Assembly (NCBI GenBank): GCA_012729785.1
Contig: JAAYCL010000002.1
Coordinates: forward strand, 1 to 25,821
Length of the DNA: 25,821 nucleotides
Source: Chlamydiota bacterium
Lineage (GTDB): Bacteria; Auribacterota; Tritonobacteria; UBA1439
Direction of reading: 5' to 3'
The notes under the pieces: generated by a model
What the model was told of the DNA's origin: nothing
Database searches by the model: none
The model's input: only the letters and a program-made list of their open reading frames with translations
Shown: positions 13,781 to 20,790 of the stretch, one piece after another
Layout of the letters: each line of letters starts with the position of its first letter
Numbering within the stretch: the first letter of the stretch is position 1
Translations under genes and position numbers: made by a program

Positions 13781-13854
13781 GGCATCCCTGCGAAAGCAGG
13801 AATCCGGTCGCCAGGGGAATATCGGTTGAATCCAGGCTTTCGCCGGGATGACGG
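13781..13854. repeat. Palindromic dispersed-type repeat (VIPAKAG-encoding class)
   Basis: Left arm 13781-13807 (GGCATCCCTGCGAAAGCAGG...) and right arm 13826-13854 (...CTTTCGCCGGGATGACGG) are imperfect inverted copies. Read on the minus strand the unit encodes a VIPAKAWIQ-like phantom peptide, the signature of a widespread intergenic repeat class in GC-rich bacteria. It fills the 173-base gap between the gamma-subunit gene and the TPR gene. Confidence 0.65.
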
Positions 13855-13907
13855 TATGAAAGATCCATCCGGGGCCCCGTGAGACACGGTGGGGGAGGGA
13901 ACAGGCG

Positions 13908-14663
13908 ATGACGCAATGCCCGCGGTGCAACGCGGCGAACGCGACGAAGAGCAAGTTCTGCGCCGAGTGCGGCATGAGCCTGCGCGAGACCGGCGCGGCG
14001 GTGCACATGGACCGCGGCTACCTCGCGATCCGGCGCGGCGACGTGGACGAGGCGGTGAAGGAGTACCGCGAGGCGATCCGGATCGACCCGTCGAACTCGC
14101 GCGCGCACCGCGAGCTCGCGGCGATCTACTACCACCGGGACATGCTCCCGGAGGCGCTCGAGGAGAACAAGCGGGCGGTGGAGCTCGACCGGGATTTCGG
14201 CATCGCCCACTACGAGCTCGGCACCGCCTACTACCGCCTGGGGATGTTCGACGAGGCGATCGCCGCCTACGAGGCGGCGCTCCGTGCGACCCCGTCGCTC
14301 TACCTCGCCAACTTCCGCCTCGGGGTCATCTACTACTACCGCGGCCACCTCGAAAAGGCGATCGCGATGTACAAGACGGCGCTCGAGCACAACCCGAACC
14401 TGAAGTTCATCCACTACCACCTCGCCATCGCCTACGCGCGGCGGGGGCTGCTCAAGGAGACGATCGAGCAGTTCAAGATCGTGCTCGCCATGGACCCGAA
14501 GATGGCCGCCGCCCACTACCATATCGGCTGCGCCTACTACTACAAGGGGGATCTCGACAAGGCGATGGCGCACTTCGAGAAGGCGCTGTCGCTCGACCCG
14601 CTCGACGAGCAGTCGGCGAGGAACCTCCGGACGCTGAAGGATTTGCGGGGGAGGTTCTTCTGA
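13908..14663 (+). CDS. Zinc-ribbon TPR-repeat protein
   Basis: The 251-residue protein starts with a small zinc ribbon (C4-x2-C7...C18-x2-C21), then about six tetratricopeptide repeats of 34 residues from residue 36 to about 240. Each shows the W/Y-L-G-Y-A-P pattern (for example YELGTAYYRLGMFDEAIAAYEAAL). No signal peptide is seen, so it should be cytoplasmic. GGGGGAGGGA lies 7 bases before the ATG. It sits between the beta/gamma pair and the hydrogenase operon, 34 bases from the latter. TPR proteins are scaffolds; assembly or anchoring of the hydrogenase is possible but unproven. Confidence 0.8.
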   Translation: MTQCPRCNAANATKSKFCAECGMSLRETGAAVHMDRGYLAIRRGDVDEAVKEYREAIRIDPSNSRAHRELAAIYYHRDMLPEALEENKRAVELDRDFGIAHYELGTAYYRLGMFDEAIAAYEAALRATPSLYLANFRLGVIYYYRGHLEKAIAMYKTALEHNPNLKFIHYHLAIAYARRGLLKETIEQFKIVLAMDPKMAAAHYHIGCAYYYKGDLDKAMAHFEKALSLDPLDEQSARNLRTLKDLRGRFF

Positions 14664-14697
14664 CCCCGGGGCCGGTCCGCGGCGCGCCGGAACGACG

Positions 14698-15219
14698 ATG
14701 AAGAAGCTGATCGTGAATCTCGACATCTGCAGCGCATGCCCGGGGTGCGTGACGGGGTGCAGCTACTACTACCACCCGTCCAACCGCGGGATCGACCGGC
14801 TGCGCGAACTCGCCGTCTACGCCCTCGTCTGCCGCCGCTGCGAGCACGGGACCTGCGTCCGCGCATGCCCCGTGGAGGCGCTCGAGAGGGACGCCGAGGG
14901 GGCGCTGGAGCGGCACCCGATGCGCTGCGTCGGGTGCGGCTCCTGCGCGCACGCCTGCCCGTTCGGGACGATCTACCCCGAGCTGCTGCCGTACGCGCTC
15001 TCGGGGTGCGACCTCTGCTTCGACAGGGCGGGAGGGGAGCCGCCGGTCTGCGTGCGAAGCTGCCCGTACGGAGCGCTCGACTGGCGCGAGGAAAACGACC
15101 TCCCCGAGGAATCGGTCCCGCTGCTCGGGGACCGCATCCAGGGCATCTCGCATCACTGGTCGAGGAGGAGGTGCCTGGGCCCGCCGCCGGGCGCCGGGCA
15201 CCGCGGGGGGGCGGGATGA
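14698..15219 (+). CDS. Four-cluster [4Fe-4S] electron-transfer protein (HycB/CooF/HydN type)
   Basis: The 173-residue protein has sixteen cysteines in four ferredoxin-like sets: C11/C14/C17/C21, C45/C48/C53/C57, C77/C80/C83/C87 and C104/C107/C118/C122. This is the layout of HycB, CooF, HydN and DmsB-type subunits, which link a dehydrogenase or other electron source to a group 4 hydrogenase on the cytoplasmic side. No formate dehydrogenase or CO dehydrogenase gene is in the window; the HydB/HydG pair upstream is the nearest possible partner. The tail (from about 155) is basic and Gly/Pro-rich. Only a weak CGGA precedes the ATG. The stop overlaps the next start (ATGA). Confidence 0.8.
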   Translation: MKKLIVNLDICSACPGCVTGCSYYYHPSNRGIDRLRELAVYALVCRRCEHGTCVRACPVEALERDAEGALERHPMRCVGCGSCAHACPFGTIYPELLPYALSGCDLCFDRAGGEPPVCVRSCPYGALDWREENDLPEESVPLLGDRIQGISHHWSRRRCLGPPPGAGHRGGAG

Positions 15220-16142
15220 AGACGCTGTGCATCTACCTGATCTTTCCCGGCTTCGCCGCCACGGCGGTCGCGGGGATGCTGGCGTCGTGGGTCGAGCGGA
15301 AGCTGACCGCGCGCATCCAGTGGCGCGTCGGGCCGCCGTGGTACCAGTCGTTCGCGGACATCCTGAAGCTGCTCGCGAAGGAGACGGTCGTCCCGCGCGG
15401 CTGCTCCCGGGGGCTCTTCGCCGCGGCCCCGTTCGCGGGGCTGGCGGCGGTGGCGCTGGTCGCGAGCATGCTCGGGGCCTCGTGCCTGGATCCGGCGCGG
15501 GGGTTCGTCGGCGACCTGCTCGTCATCGTCTACCTTCTGGTGCTCCCCCCGCTCGCCCTCATCGCGGGCGGGGCGGCGTCCCGCAACACGCTCGCCTCGC
15601 TCGGGGCGAGCCGAGAGATGAAGCTCATGATCGCCTACGAGGTCCCGATGACCCTCGCCCTCCTCGTCGCCGTCATCAAGGCGGGCGTCACGATCAACAC
15701 CGGCGCGATCGTCGCCTTCCAGCGCCTCCACGGGGCGTTCCTCGGGAGTTTCTCCGGCGCCCTGGCCTTCGCGGCGGCGCTCCTCTGCGTGCAGGCGAAG
15801 CTCGGCTTCGCCCCGTTCGACATCGCCGAGGCCGAGACGGAGCTGAGCTCCGGCCCGCTCATCGAGTACTCGGGAAGCATGCTCGCGGCGTTCCGGCTCA
15901 CGAAGATGATGCTCCTCGTCGTGCTCCCCGCCCTCCTGCTCGCCCTCTTCGCGGGCGGGGCGCGGTTTCACGGTTGGGGAATCGTGCGTTCCCTAGTAGA
16001 ATACGGGGCGGTGCTGCTCCTCGTCACCTTGATCAAGAACACGAACCCGCGCCTCCGCATCGACCAGGCGCTCGCCTTCTTCTGGGGGCCGGTGACGGCG
16101 GCGGCGGGGGGGGCGGTGCTGTTGGCGCTCATGGGGTATTGA
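15216..16142 (+). CDS. NuoH/HyfC-like membrane subunit of group 4 hydrogenase
   Basis: The 308-residue integral membrane protein has about eight hydrophobic segments. It keeps the family motifs that face the hydrophilic arm: WVERKLTARIQWRVGPPW near residue 26, SREMKLMIAYEVPM near 131, and FAPFDIAEAETELSSGPLIEYSG near 197, rich in the conserved Glu and Asp residues of the quinone-site/E-channel region. In group 4 hydrogenases this subunit (HycD, HyfC, EchB, MbhM) anchors the peripheral arm and couples redox change to ion movement. The start overlaps the preceding stop by ATGA. A promoter-like sequence lies near its end. Confidence 0.88.
   Translation: MKTLCIYLIFPGFAATAVAGMLASWVERKLTARIQWRVGPPWYQSFADILKLLAKETVVPRGCSRGLFAAAPFAGLAAVALVASMLGASCLDPARGFVGDLLVIVYLLVLPPLALIAGGAASRNTLASLGASREMKLMIAYEVPMTLALLVAVIKAGVTINTGAIVAFQRLHGAFLGSFSGALAFAAALLCVQAKLGFAPFDIAEAETELSSGPLIEYSGSMLAAFRLTKMMLLVVLPALLLALFAGGARFHGWGIVRSLVEYGAVLLLVTLIKNTNPRLRIDQALAFFWGPVTAAAGGAVLLALMGY
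15974..16002 (+). promoter_or_regulatory. Possible internal promoter
   Basis: TTGGGG (15974-15979), a 17-base spacer and TAGAAT (15997-16002) stand out in the GC-rich NuoH-like gene. They could give a separate start for the hydrogenase subunit genes from 16159 on. Position inside a coding gene keeps confidence low. Confidence 0.25.
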
Positions 16143-16158
16143 ACAGACCGGTGATCAG

Positions 16159-16572
16159 ATGAACTGGAAACGCTGGGCGCGCGCCAGGTCGCCGTGGGTC
16201 TTCCATCTCTCGACCGGGTCGTGCAACAACTGCGACATCGAGATCATCGACTGCCTGACGCCGCGCTACGACGTGGAGCGGTTCGGCATCCTCCTCGTCT
16301 GCAGCATCCGGCATGCCGACATCCTCCTCGTCACCGGCTCGATCAACCGGCGCGCGGCGCCCAAGATACGCGAGCTCTACGAGAGCGCGCCGAAACCGTG
16401 CCTCGTGGTGGCGTGCGGCACCTGCGCCTGCGGGCAGCACCTGTTCAAGGAGAGCTACCACACGATGGAGCCGCTCGACGCGCACGTGCCGGTGGACGTC
16501 TACATCCCCGGCTGCCCTCCGAAGCCGGAGGCGCTGATCAGCGGGATCGTGAAGGCGATCGGGACCCTATGA
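16159..16572 (+). CDS. [NiFe]-hydrogenase group 4 small subunit (NuoB/HycG-like)
   Basis: The 137-residue protein carries the proximal [4Fe-4S] cluster next to the NiFe site. Motifs are STGSCNNCDIE (C22, C25), VVACGTCACG (C86, C89, C91) and YIPGCPPKPEAL (C119), as in HycG, EchC and NuoB. It has no twin-arginine signal, so it is cytoplasmic, as expected for group 4 enzymes. The short length matches this group and not the larger periplasmic small subunits. It starts 17 bases after the NuoH-like stop and its own stop overlaps the next gene. Confidence 0.9.
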   Translation: MNWKRWARARSPWVFHLSTGSCNNCDIEIIDCLTPRYDVERFGILLVCSIRHADILLVTGSINRRAAPKIRELYESAPKPCLVVACGTCACGQHLFKESYHTMEPLDAHVPVDVYIPGCPPKPEALISGIVKAIGTL

Positions 16573-17012
16573 GCGCGTCGATGGAGAGGATACGCGAGGC
16601 GTTCGCGGACCGTTTCTCCCGCTGGGAGGAGCGGCACGGGAAACGCTTCTACGCCGAGCTCGCCGCCGACCGCCTCGTGCCGACGGCCCGCGCCCTCTGC
16701 GAGACATGGCGGCTCCGTTTCGTGACCGCGTCGGGGACCGACACGCGGGGGGCGATCGAGCTGCTCTACCATTTCTCGGCGGACGCGGACGGGGCGGTCC
16801 TCTCGCTGCGCGTCACCCTGCCGAAGGAGAAGCCCCGGATCGAATCGCTCGCCCCCCGCCTCAAGGCCGCCGAATGGGTCGAGCGGGAGATCGCCGAGAT
16901 GCTCGGGGTGACGTTCGTCGGCCACCCGGACCCCCGCCGCCTCCTCCTCGCCGACGACTGGCCGGCGGGGGTCCATCCGCTGCGCCGCGACGCGGGGGGG
17001 GAGGGGAGATGA
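16569..17012 (+). CDS. NuoC/HycE-N-like hydrogenase subunit (30-kDa-type)
   Basis: The 147-residue protein matches the 30-kDa subunit family: LLYHFSADADGAVLSLRVTLP strand pair, then AAEWVEREIAEMLGVTFVGHPDPRRLLLADDW near residues 97-128, the conserved NuoC block that packs against the large subunit. In E. coli HycE and HyfG this domain is fused to the large subunit; here it is separate, as in Mbh and Ech-like enzymes. ATGA overlaps join it to both neighbours. Confidence 0.85.
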   Translation: MSASMERIREAFADRFSRWEERHGKRFYAELAADRLVPTARALCETWRLRFVTASGTDTRGAIELLYHFSADADGAVLSLRVTLPKEKPRIESLAPRLKAAEWVEREIAEMLGVTFVGHPDPRRLLLADDWPAGVHPLRRDAGGEGR

Positions 17013-18196
17013 CCGAGCGGATCATCCCGGTGGGGCCGTACCACCCGCTCCAGGAGGAGCCGGAGTTCTTCAAGCTCCACGTCGAGGGGGAGCGCGTGGT
17101 GAAGCTCGACGTGCAGCTCGGCTACAACCACCGCGGCGTCGAGGGGCTCGCGGAGACGAGGTCGTACGACCAGATCCTGTTCCTCGTGGAGAGGATCTGC
17201 GGCATCTGCTCGACCAGCCACCCGTTCGCGAGCGTGAACGCGGTCGAGAACCTGATCGGCTGCGAGGTCCCCCCGCGCGCCCGCTACATCCGCAGCGTCG
17301 TCGGCGAGCTCGAGCGGATCCATTCGCACCTCCTCTGGCTCGGCCTCGCGGGCCACTTCATCGGCTACAACACGGTGTTCATGTGGGCCTGGAAGACGCG
17401 CGAGATCGTCCTCGATCTCCTCGAGCGGATCAGCGGGAACCGCCAGAACTACTCGATGTTCAAGATCGGGGGGGTGCGGCGCGACATCGCCGACGCCGAG
17501 ATCCCCTCCCTCCTCGCCGCGCTCGACACCCTCCGCCCCGCCCTCGACCTGTTCCGCGGCGCGGTCGTGGACGACCCGGTGATCCACGCCAGGACGAAGG
17601 GCGTCGGGGCGCTCACCGCCGACGATATCCGCGCCTACGGGGCGGTGGGGCCCACGGCGAGGGCGTCCGGGGTCGACATCGACGTCAGGAGGGACGACCC
17701 GTACGCCGCCTACGGGGAGGTCCGGTGGAAGGTCGTCACCGGGACGCGCGGCGACGTCTACGACAAGCTCCTGGTGCGGATCCTCGAGATGTACGAATCG
17801 CGGTCGATCATCGTCCAGTGCCTGAACGGTCTCCCGCCCGGGGAGATCGACGCCCGGGTGAAGGCCGTTCCGGCGGGCGAGGGGATCGGGCGCCACGAGG
17901 CCCCGCGGGGGGAGGTCTTCCACTACGTGCGGAGCGACGGGACGAACCGCCCGGCCCGCTACAAGGTGCGCGCGCCGAGTTTCATGAACGTCGCCACGAA
18001 CGCCCGGGCGGTCGTCGGCCAGACCGTCTCCGACGCCACGATCATCCTGGCCGCGGTGGACCCGTGCTACTGCTGCACCGAGCGGATGGCCGCGGTCGAC
18101 GCGTCGACCGGGGAGACGCGCTGGGACAGCGACGCCCTGATCCGTCTCTCCCGGGAGAAGACCGCCCGGATCCGGAGAAGGATGGGCATCCGATGA
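17009..18196 (+). CDS. [NiFe]-hydrogenase group 4 catalytic large subunit (NuoD/HycE-like)
   Basis: The 395-residue subunit holds the NiFe active site. Both ligand pairs are intact: ERICGIC (C64, C67) and DPCYCC (C353, C356). This separates it from NuoD of complex I, which lacks them. After DPCYCCTER a 36-residue C-terminal tail follows; cleavage after Arg359 by the protease encoded downstream would match HycE maturation (there DPCYSCTDR followed by Met). Other family stretches are LGYNHRGVEGL (37-47), ELERIHSHLLWLG and RAPSFMN. It reduces protons to H2 or oxidises H2 in the cytoplasm at the membrane arm. There is no in-frame TGA at the active site, so no selenocysteine. Confidence 0.93.
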   Translation: MTERIIPVGPYHPLQEEPEFFKLHVEGERVVKLDVQLGYNHRGVEGLAETRSYDQILFLVERICGICSTSHPFASVNAVENLIGCEVPPRARYIRSVVGELERIHSHLLWLGLAGHFIGYNTVFMWAWKTREIVLDLLERISGNRQNYSMFKIGGVRRDIADAEIPSLLAALDTLRPALDLFRGAVVDDPVIHARTKGVGALTADDIRAYGAVGPTARASGVDIDVRRDDPYAAYGEVRWKVVTGTRGDVYDKLLVRILEMYESRSIIVQCLNGLPPGEIDARVKAVPAGEGIGRHEAPRGEVFHYVRSDGTNRPARYKVRAPSFMNVATNARAVVGQTVSDATIILAAVDPCYCCTERMAAVDASTGETRWDSDALIRLSREKTARIRRRMGIR

Positions 18197-20001
18197 ACGC
18201 CGCATGGCCGCTCATTCTCCTTCCGTCTTTCGCGGCGGCCGTCTGCCTCGCCTTCAGGCGCCGCCCCGCGTTCTGCGCCGCCTGCGCCGTCGCGGCGCTG
18301 GGGGCGGAAGGGGCGCTGGCGGCGCTCCTGTTCGCGCGCGGCGCCGCCCCGTGGGGATGGAACGGCGTTCCGCTCCTCGCCGCCGACGGGCTGTCGCGCC
18401 TCGTCTGCCTCGGGATCGCCTGCTTCGGGCTCCTGGCGGGCGTCTACTCGCTCGGCTGGTTTGCCCCGCGGGAGCGGGGGGGGGCGTACTGGTGCCTGCT
18501 GCTCCTCACGGAGGCGGCGGGCATGGGCGTGGCCCTCGCCGACCACCTCGTCCTCCTCCTCTGCGCCTGGGGGTTCATGGGCATCACCCTGTACCTCCTC
18601 ATCGCCGCGGCCGGTCCCGCCGCCGCGGACGCGGCCAAGAAGACGATGCTGATGGTGGGGGGGACGGATGCGTTCATGGTCCTCGGCGTCGCGCTCCTCT
18701 CCTTTCATGCGGGGGCGGGGGTGCGTCCCGCCTCCCCGCTCCCCCTCTCGGGGGCGGCTGCGTGGACCGCGTACCTGTGCATCGCCGCGGCCGCCTTCGC
18801 GAAGGCGGGGGCGGTCCCGTTCCACACCTGGATCCCCGACTGCGCGGAGCGCGCCCCGGTCCCCGTCACCGCCCTCCTCCCCGCCTCGCTCGACAAGCTC
18901 CTCGGGATCTACCTCGTCGCGCGGGCGAGTCTGACCCTGTTCGCCATGAACGCGGGGATGCAGAGGCTCCTGCTCGCCGTGGGCGCGGCGACGATCATCT
19001 GCGGCGTGATGATGGCGATGGCGCAGCACGACCTCAAGCGCCTCCTCGGCTACCACGCCGTCTCGCAGGTCGGCTACATGCTGATCGGGATAGGGACCGG
19101 GAACGCGGTGGGGATCGCCGGCGGGCTGTTCCACATGCTCAATCACAGCATCTACAAGACCTGCCTCTTCTTCTCCGCCGGCTCCGTGGAGCGGCGGGCG
19201 GGCACCGCGGATCTCGACGGCCTCGGCGGCCTCTCCCGGGCGATGCCGGTCACCTTCGCCGCGACCCTCATCGCCAGCCTCTCGATCTCCGGGGTCCCGC
19301 CGCTCAACGGGTTCGCGTCGAAGTGGATGGTCTACCAGGGGCTTCTCGAGATGGGGCGGCACGGTGGAAAACTCTGGACGGTCTGGCTGCTCGCGGCGAT
19401 GTTCGGGAGCGTCCTCACGCTCGCGAGCTTCGTGAAGGTCGTGCAGGCCGTCTTCCTCTCCCCCCCCTCCTCGCCGTCCGCGCGGGGGCGCGGGGCGGTG
19501 CGCGAGGCGGGCGCGTCGATGGCGGGGCCCGCGGCGGCGCTCGCGGCGGCGTGCGTCGCCCTGGGCGTGTGGGCGGTGCCGCTCGGCGTCGCGCCGCTGA
19601 TCAGGCCGGCCGTCGGGGCTGCGGTGTCGTTCCCCGGGTTCTGGAATTCCACGGCCGCGACCGTGCTGCTGGCCGCGGGGCTCCTTCTCGGCCTCCTCGT
19701 ATGCCTCGCCGGCCGCCTCTCCCGCGCGCGGGAGTGCGCGCCGTTCATCGGGGGCGAGGAGGGCACGCCGGAGATGATCCTCTCGGGCACGGACTTCTAC
19801 CAGACGATCACCGAGATGCGGGGGCTGCGGGGCATCTACCGTGCCGCGGGCCGGCGGGGATTCGACCTGTACGACCGCGGCCGCGACGCGGTCTTCGCCG
19901 CGGCCCGGCTGCTCCAACGGGCGCACGGCGGCTGCCTGCCCGTATACATCGCCTGGTGCCTGGCGGGGCTCGCGGCCGTCGTCTGGGCCCTGGCGCGATA
20001 G
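18193..20001 (+). CDS. First antiporter-like membrane subunit (NuoL/MrpD/HyfB-like) lacking the TM5 glutamate
   Basis: The 602-residue protein has about 14-16 membrane segments and the proton-conducting transporter domain. Key lysines are present: K204 (AFAKAGAVPFHTWIPD), K235 (LDKLLGIYL), K282 (HDLKRLLGYHAVSQVGYM) and K377 (FASKWMV). The conserved TM5 glutamate, normally W-E, is glycine here: AW126-G127-FMGITLYLLI (codon GGG at 18571-18573). The C-terminal 100 residues end in a FIGGEEGTPE...GRRGFDLYDRGRD segment and a last helix, as in Mrp/Mbh-type subunits. It should belong to the ion-translocating arm, but the missing Glu casts doubt on pumping by this subunit. ATGA overlap with the large subunit gene. 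Confidence 0.85.
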   Translation: MNAAWPLILLPSFAAAVCLAFRRRPAFCAACAVAALGAEGALAALLFARGAAPWGWNGVPLLAADGLSRLVCLGIACFGLLAGVYSLGWFAPRERGGAYWCLLLLTEAAGMGVALADHLVLLLCAWGFMGITLYLLIAAAGPAAADAAKKTMLMVGGTDAFMVLGVALLSFHAGAGVRPASPLPLSGAAAWTAYLCIAAAAFAKAGAVPFHTWIPDCAERAPVPVTALLPASLDKLLGIYLVARASLTLFAMNAGMQRLLLAVGAATIICGVMMAMAQHDLKRLLGYHAVSQVGYMLIGIGTGNAVGIAGGLFHMLNHSIYKTCLFFSAGSVERRAGTADLDGLGGLSRAMPVTFAATLIASLSISGVPPLNGFASKWMVYQGLLEMGRHGGKLWTVWLLAAMFGSVLTLASFVKVVQAVFLSPPSSPSARGRGAVREAGASMAGPAAALAAACVALGVWAVPLGVAPLIRPAVGAAVSFPGFWNSTAATVLLAAGLLLGLLVCLAGRLSRARECAPFIGGEEGTPEMILSGTDFYQTITEMRGLRGIYRAAGRRGFDLYDRGRDAVFAAARLLQRAHGGCLPVYIAWCLAGLAAVVWALAR

Positions 20002-20014
20002 GGGGGGATCCGCG

Positions 20015-20491
20015 GTGACGCTCGTCGTGCTGTGCGTGCTGATGCTCGCGGGGGCGCTCGTGGCGACGGAGGAGGAGAGGCCCGGCGCCTCGGCCCTGGC
20101 CGCCGGCGCGGCGGGGCTCGCCCTCGCGGGGGCGTTCCTCTCGATGGGCGCCCCGCGGCTCGCCCTCGCGCAGGCGGGCGCGGCGATCGCCATCGCCGCG
20201 ATCCTCCTGCGCGCGGGGTCCGCGGACGGGGTCCGCGGGACGGCTGCGGGGACGCGGGCGGGGCTCGGCGCGTCGCTGCTGTTCGCCGTCCTCGTTTTCG
20301 TCGCCGCCCGGGGCCCCCTCGCCTCGCTGCTCGGCGCCGCGGCGCCCGTCGTCGGGCATCCGTCGGCGGGGCGGCTCGCCGCGGAGAGGATCCTCGATGC
20401 GGCCGTGGTGCTCGCGGCGCTGGGGGCGGCGCGGGCGGTCGCGAGGGGACGGCGAAACGGGGGGCGGGAACCGGGGGAGGGGACGCGATGA
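20015..20491 (+). CDS. Small membrane subunit, MbhD/MbhE (DUF4040, NuoJ)-like
   Basis: The 158-residue, five-helix protein starts at GTG, 8 bases after a GGGGGGG tract. The first 70 residues resemble the MbhD/DUF4040 domain, including the line FLSMGAPRLALAQAGAAIAIAAILL. In usual members this reads GAPDVALTEA, so both the Asp and the Glu are replaced (Arg, Gln). The rest resembles a shortened MbhE-like unit (SLLFAVLVFVAARGP, then AERILDAAVVLAALGAA). It is placed where Mbh and Mrp operons carry these subunits. Identification rests on position and short motifs, so it is only moderate. Confidence 0.5.
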   Translation: MTLVVLCVLMLAGALVATEEERPGASALAAGAAGLALAGAFLSMGAPRLALAQAGAAIAIAAILLRAGSADGVRGTAAGTRAGLGASLLFAVLVFVAARGPLASLLGAAAPVVGHPSAGRLAAERILDAAVVLAALGAARAVARGRRNGGREPGEGTR

Positions 20492-20790
20492 GCCAGGCGG
20501 CGCTTCCGGCGACCCTCGGCCTTCTGCTCTTCTGCGCGGGCGTGTACGCGATGCTCGCGAAGCGGAGCATCTCCAAGACCGCGCTCGGCGTCGTGCTCTG
20601 TTCCTACGCGGCGGCCTTCCTCGCGGGGCTGCTCTCCGCGGGAACGCCCGGCGGGGTCGAGGGGGGGATGGCGTGGGCGGGGATCGCCGCGCAGCTCGCC
20701 GCCGCCCTCCTGCTCGCCCCCATGGGGGCGGGGCTCCGGCGCCGCTTCGGCACCGACGACCTCGCGAAGATCAGGGGGCTCAAAGGATGA
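20488..20790 (+). CDS. Small membrane subunit, NuoK/MnhC/HyfE-like
   Basis: The 100-residue protein has three predicted helices. LLLFCAGVYAMLAKRSISKTALGVVL matches the NuoK/MnhC pattern (G-x-Y-x-L-x-x-R-x-x-I-K-x-x-x-G). The TM2 Glu that normally follows this Gly (GLE) is Val here (GVV), and the second helix acid is not seen in AGIAAQLAAALLLA either. Start and stop both overlap neighbours through ATGA. The charged tail FGTDDLAKIRGLKG should face the cytoplasm. Confidence 0.6.
   Translation: MSQAALPATLGLLLFCAGVYAMLAKRSISKTALGVVLCSYAAAFLAGLLSAGTPGGVEGGMAWAGIAAQLAAALLLAPMGAGLRRRFGTDDLAKIRGLKG

Noticed and set aside
17009-18196. Complex I (NADH:quinone oxidoreductase) as the identity of the 14698-22903 operon
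   Set aside because: The large subunit keeps both NiFe-binding CxxC pairs, a maturation protease is present, and no NuoE, NuoF or NuoG is found.
18067-20193. Long minus-strand frame opposite the first antiporter-like gene
   Set aside because: Charged low-complexity translation opposite a clear membrane protein; a shadow.
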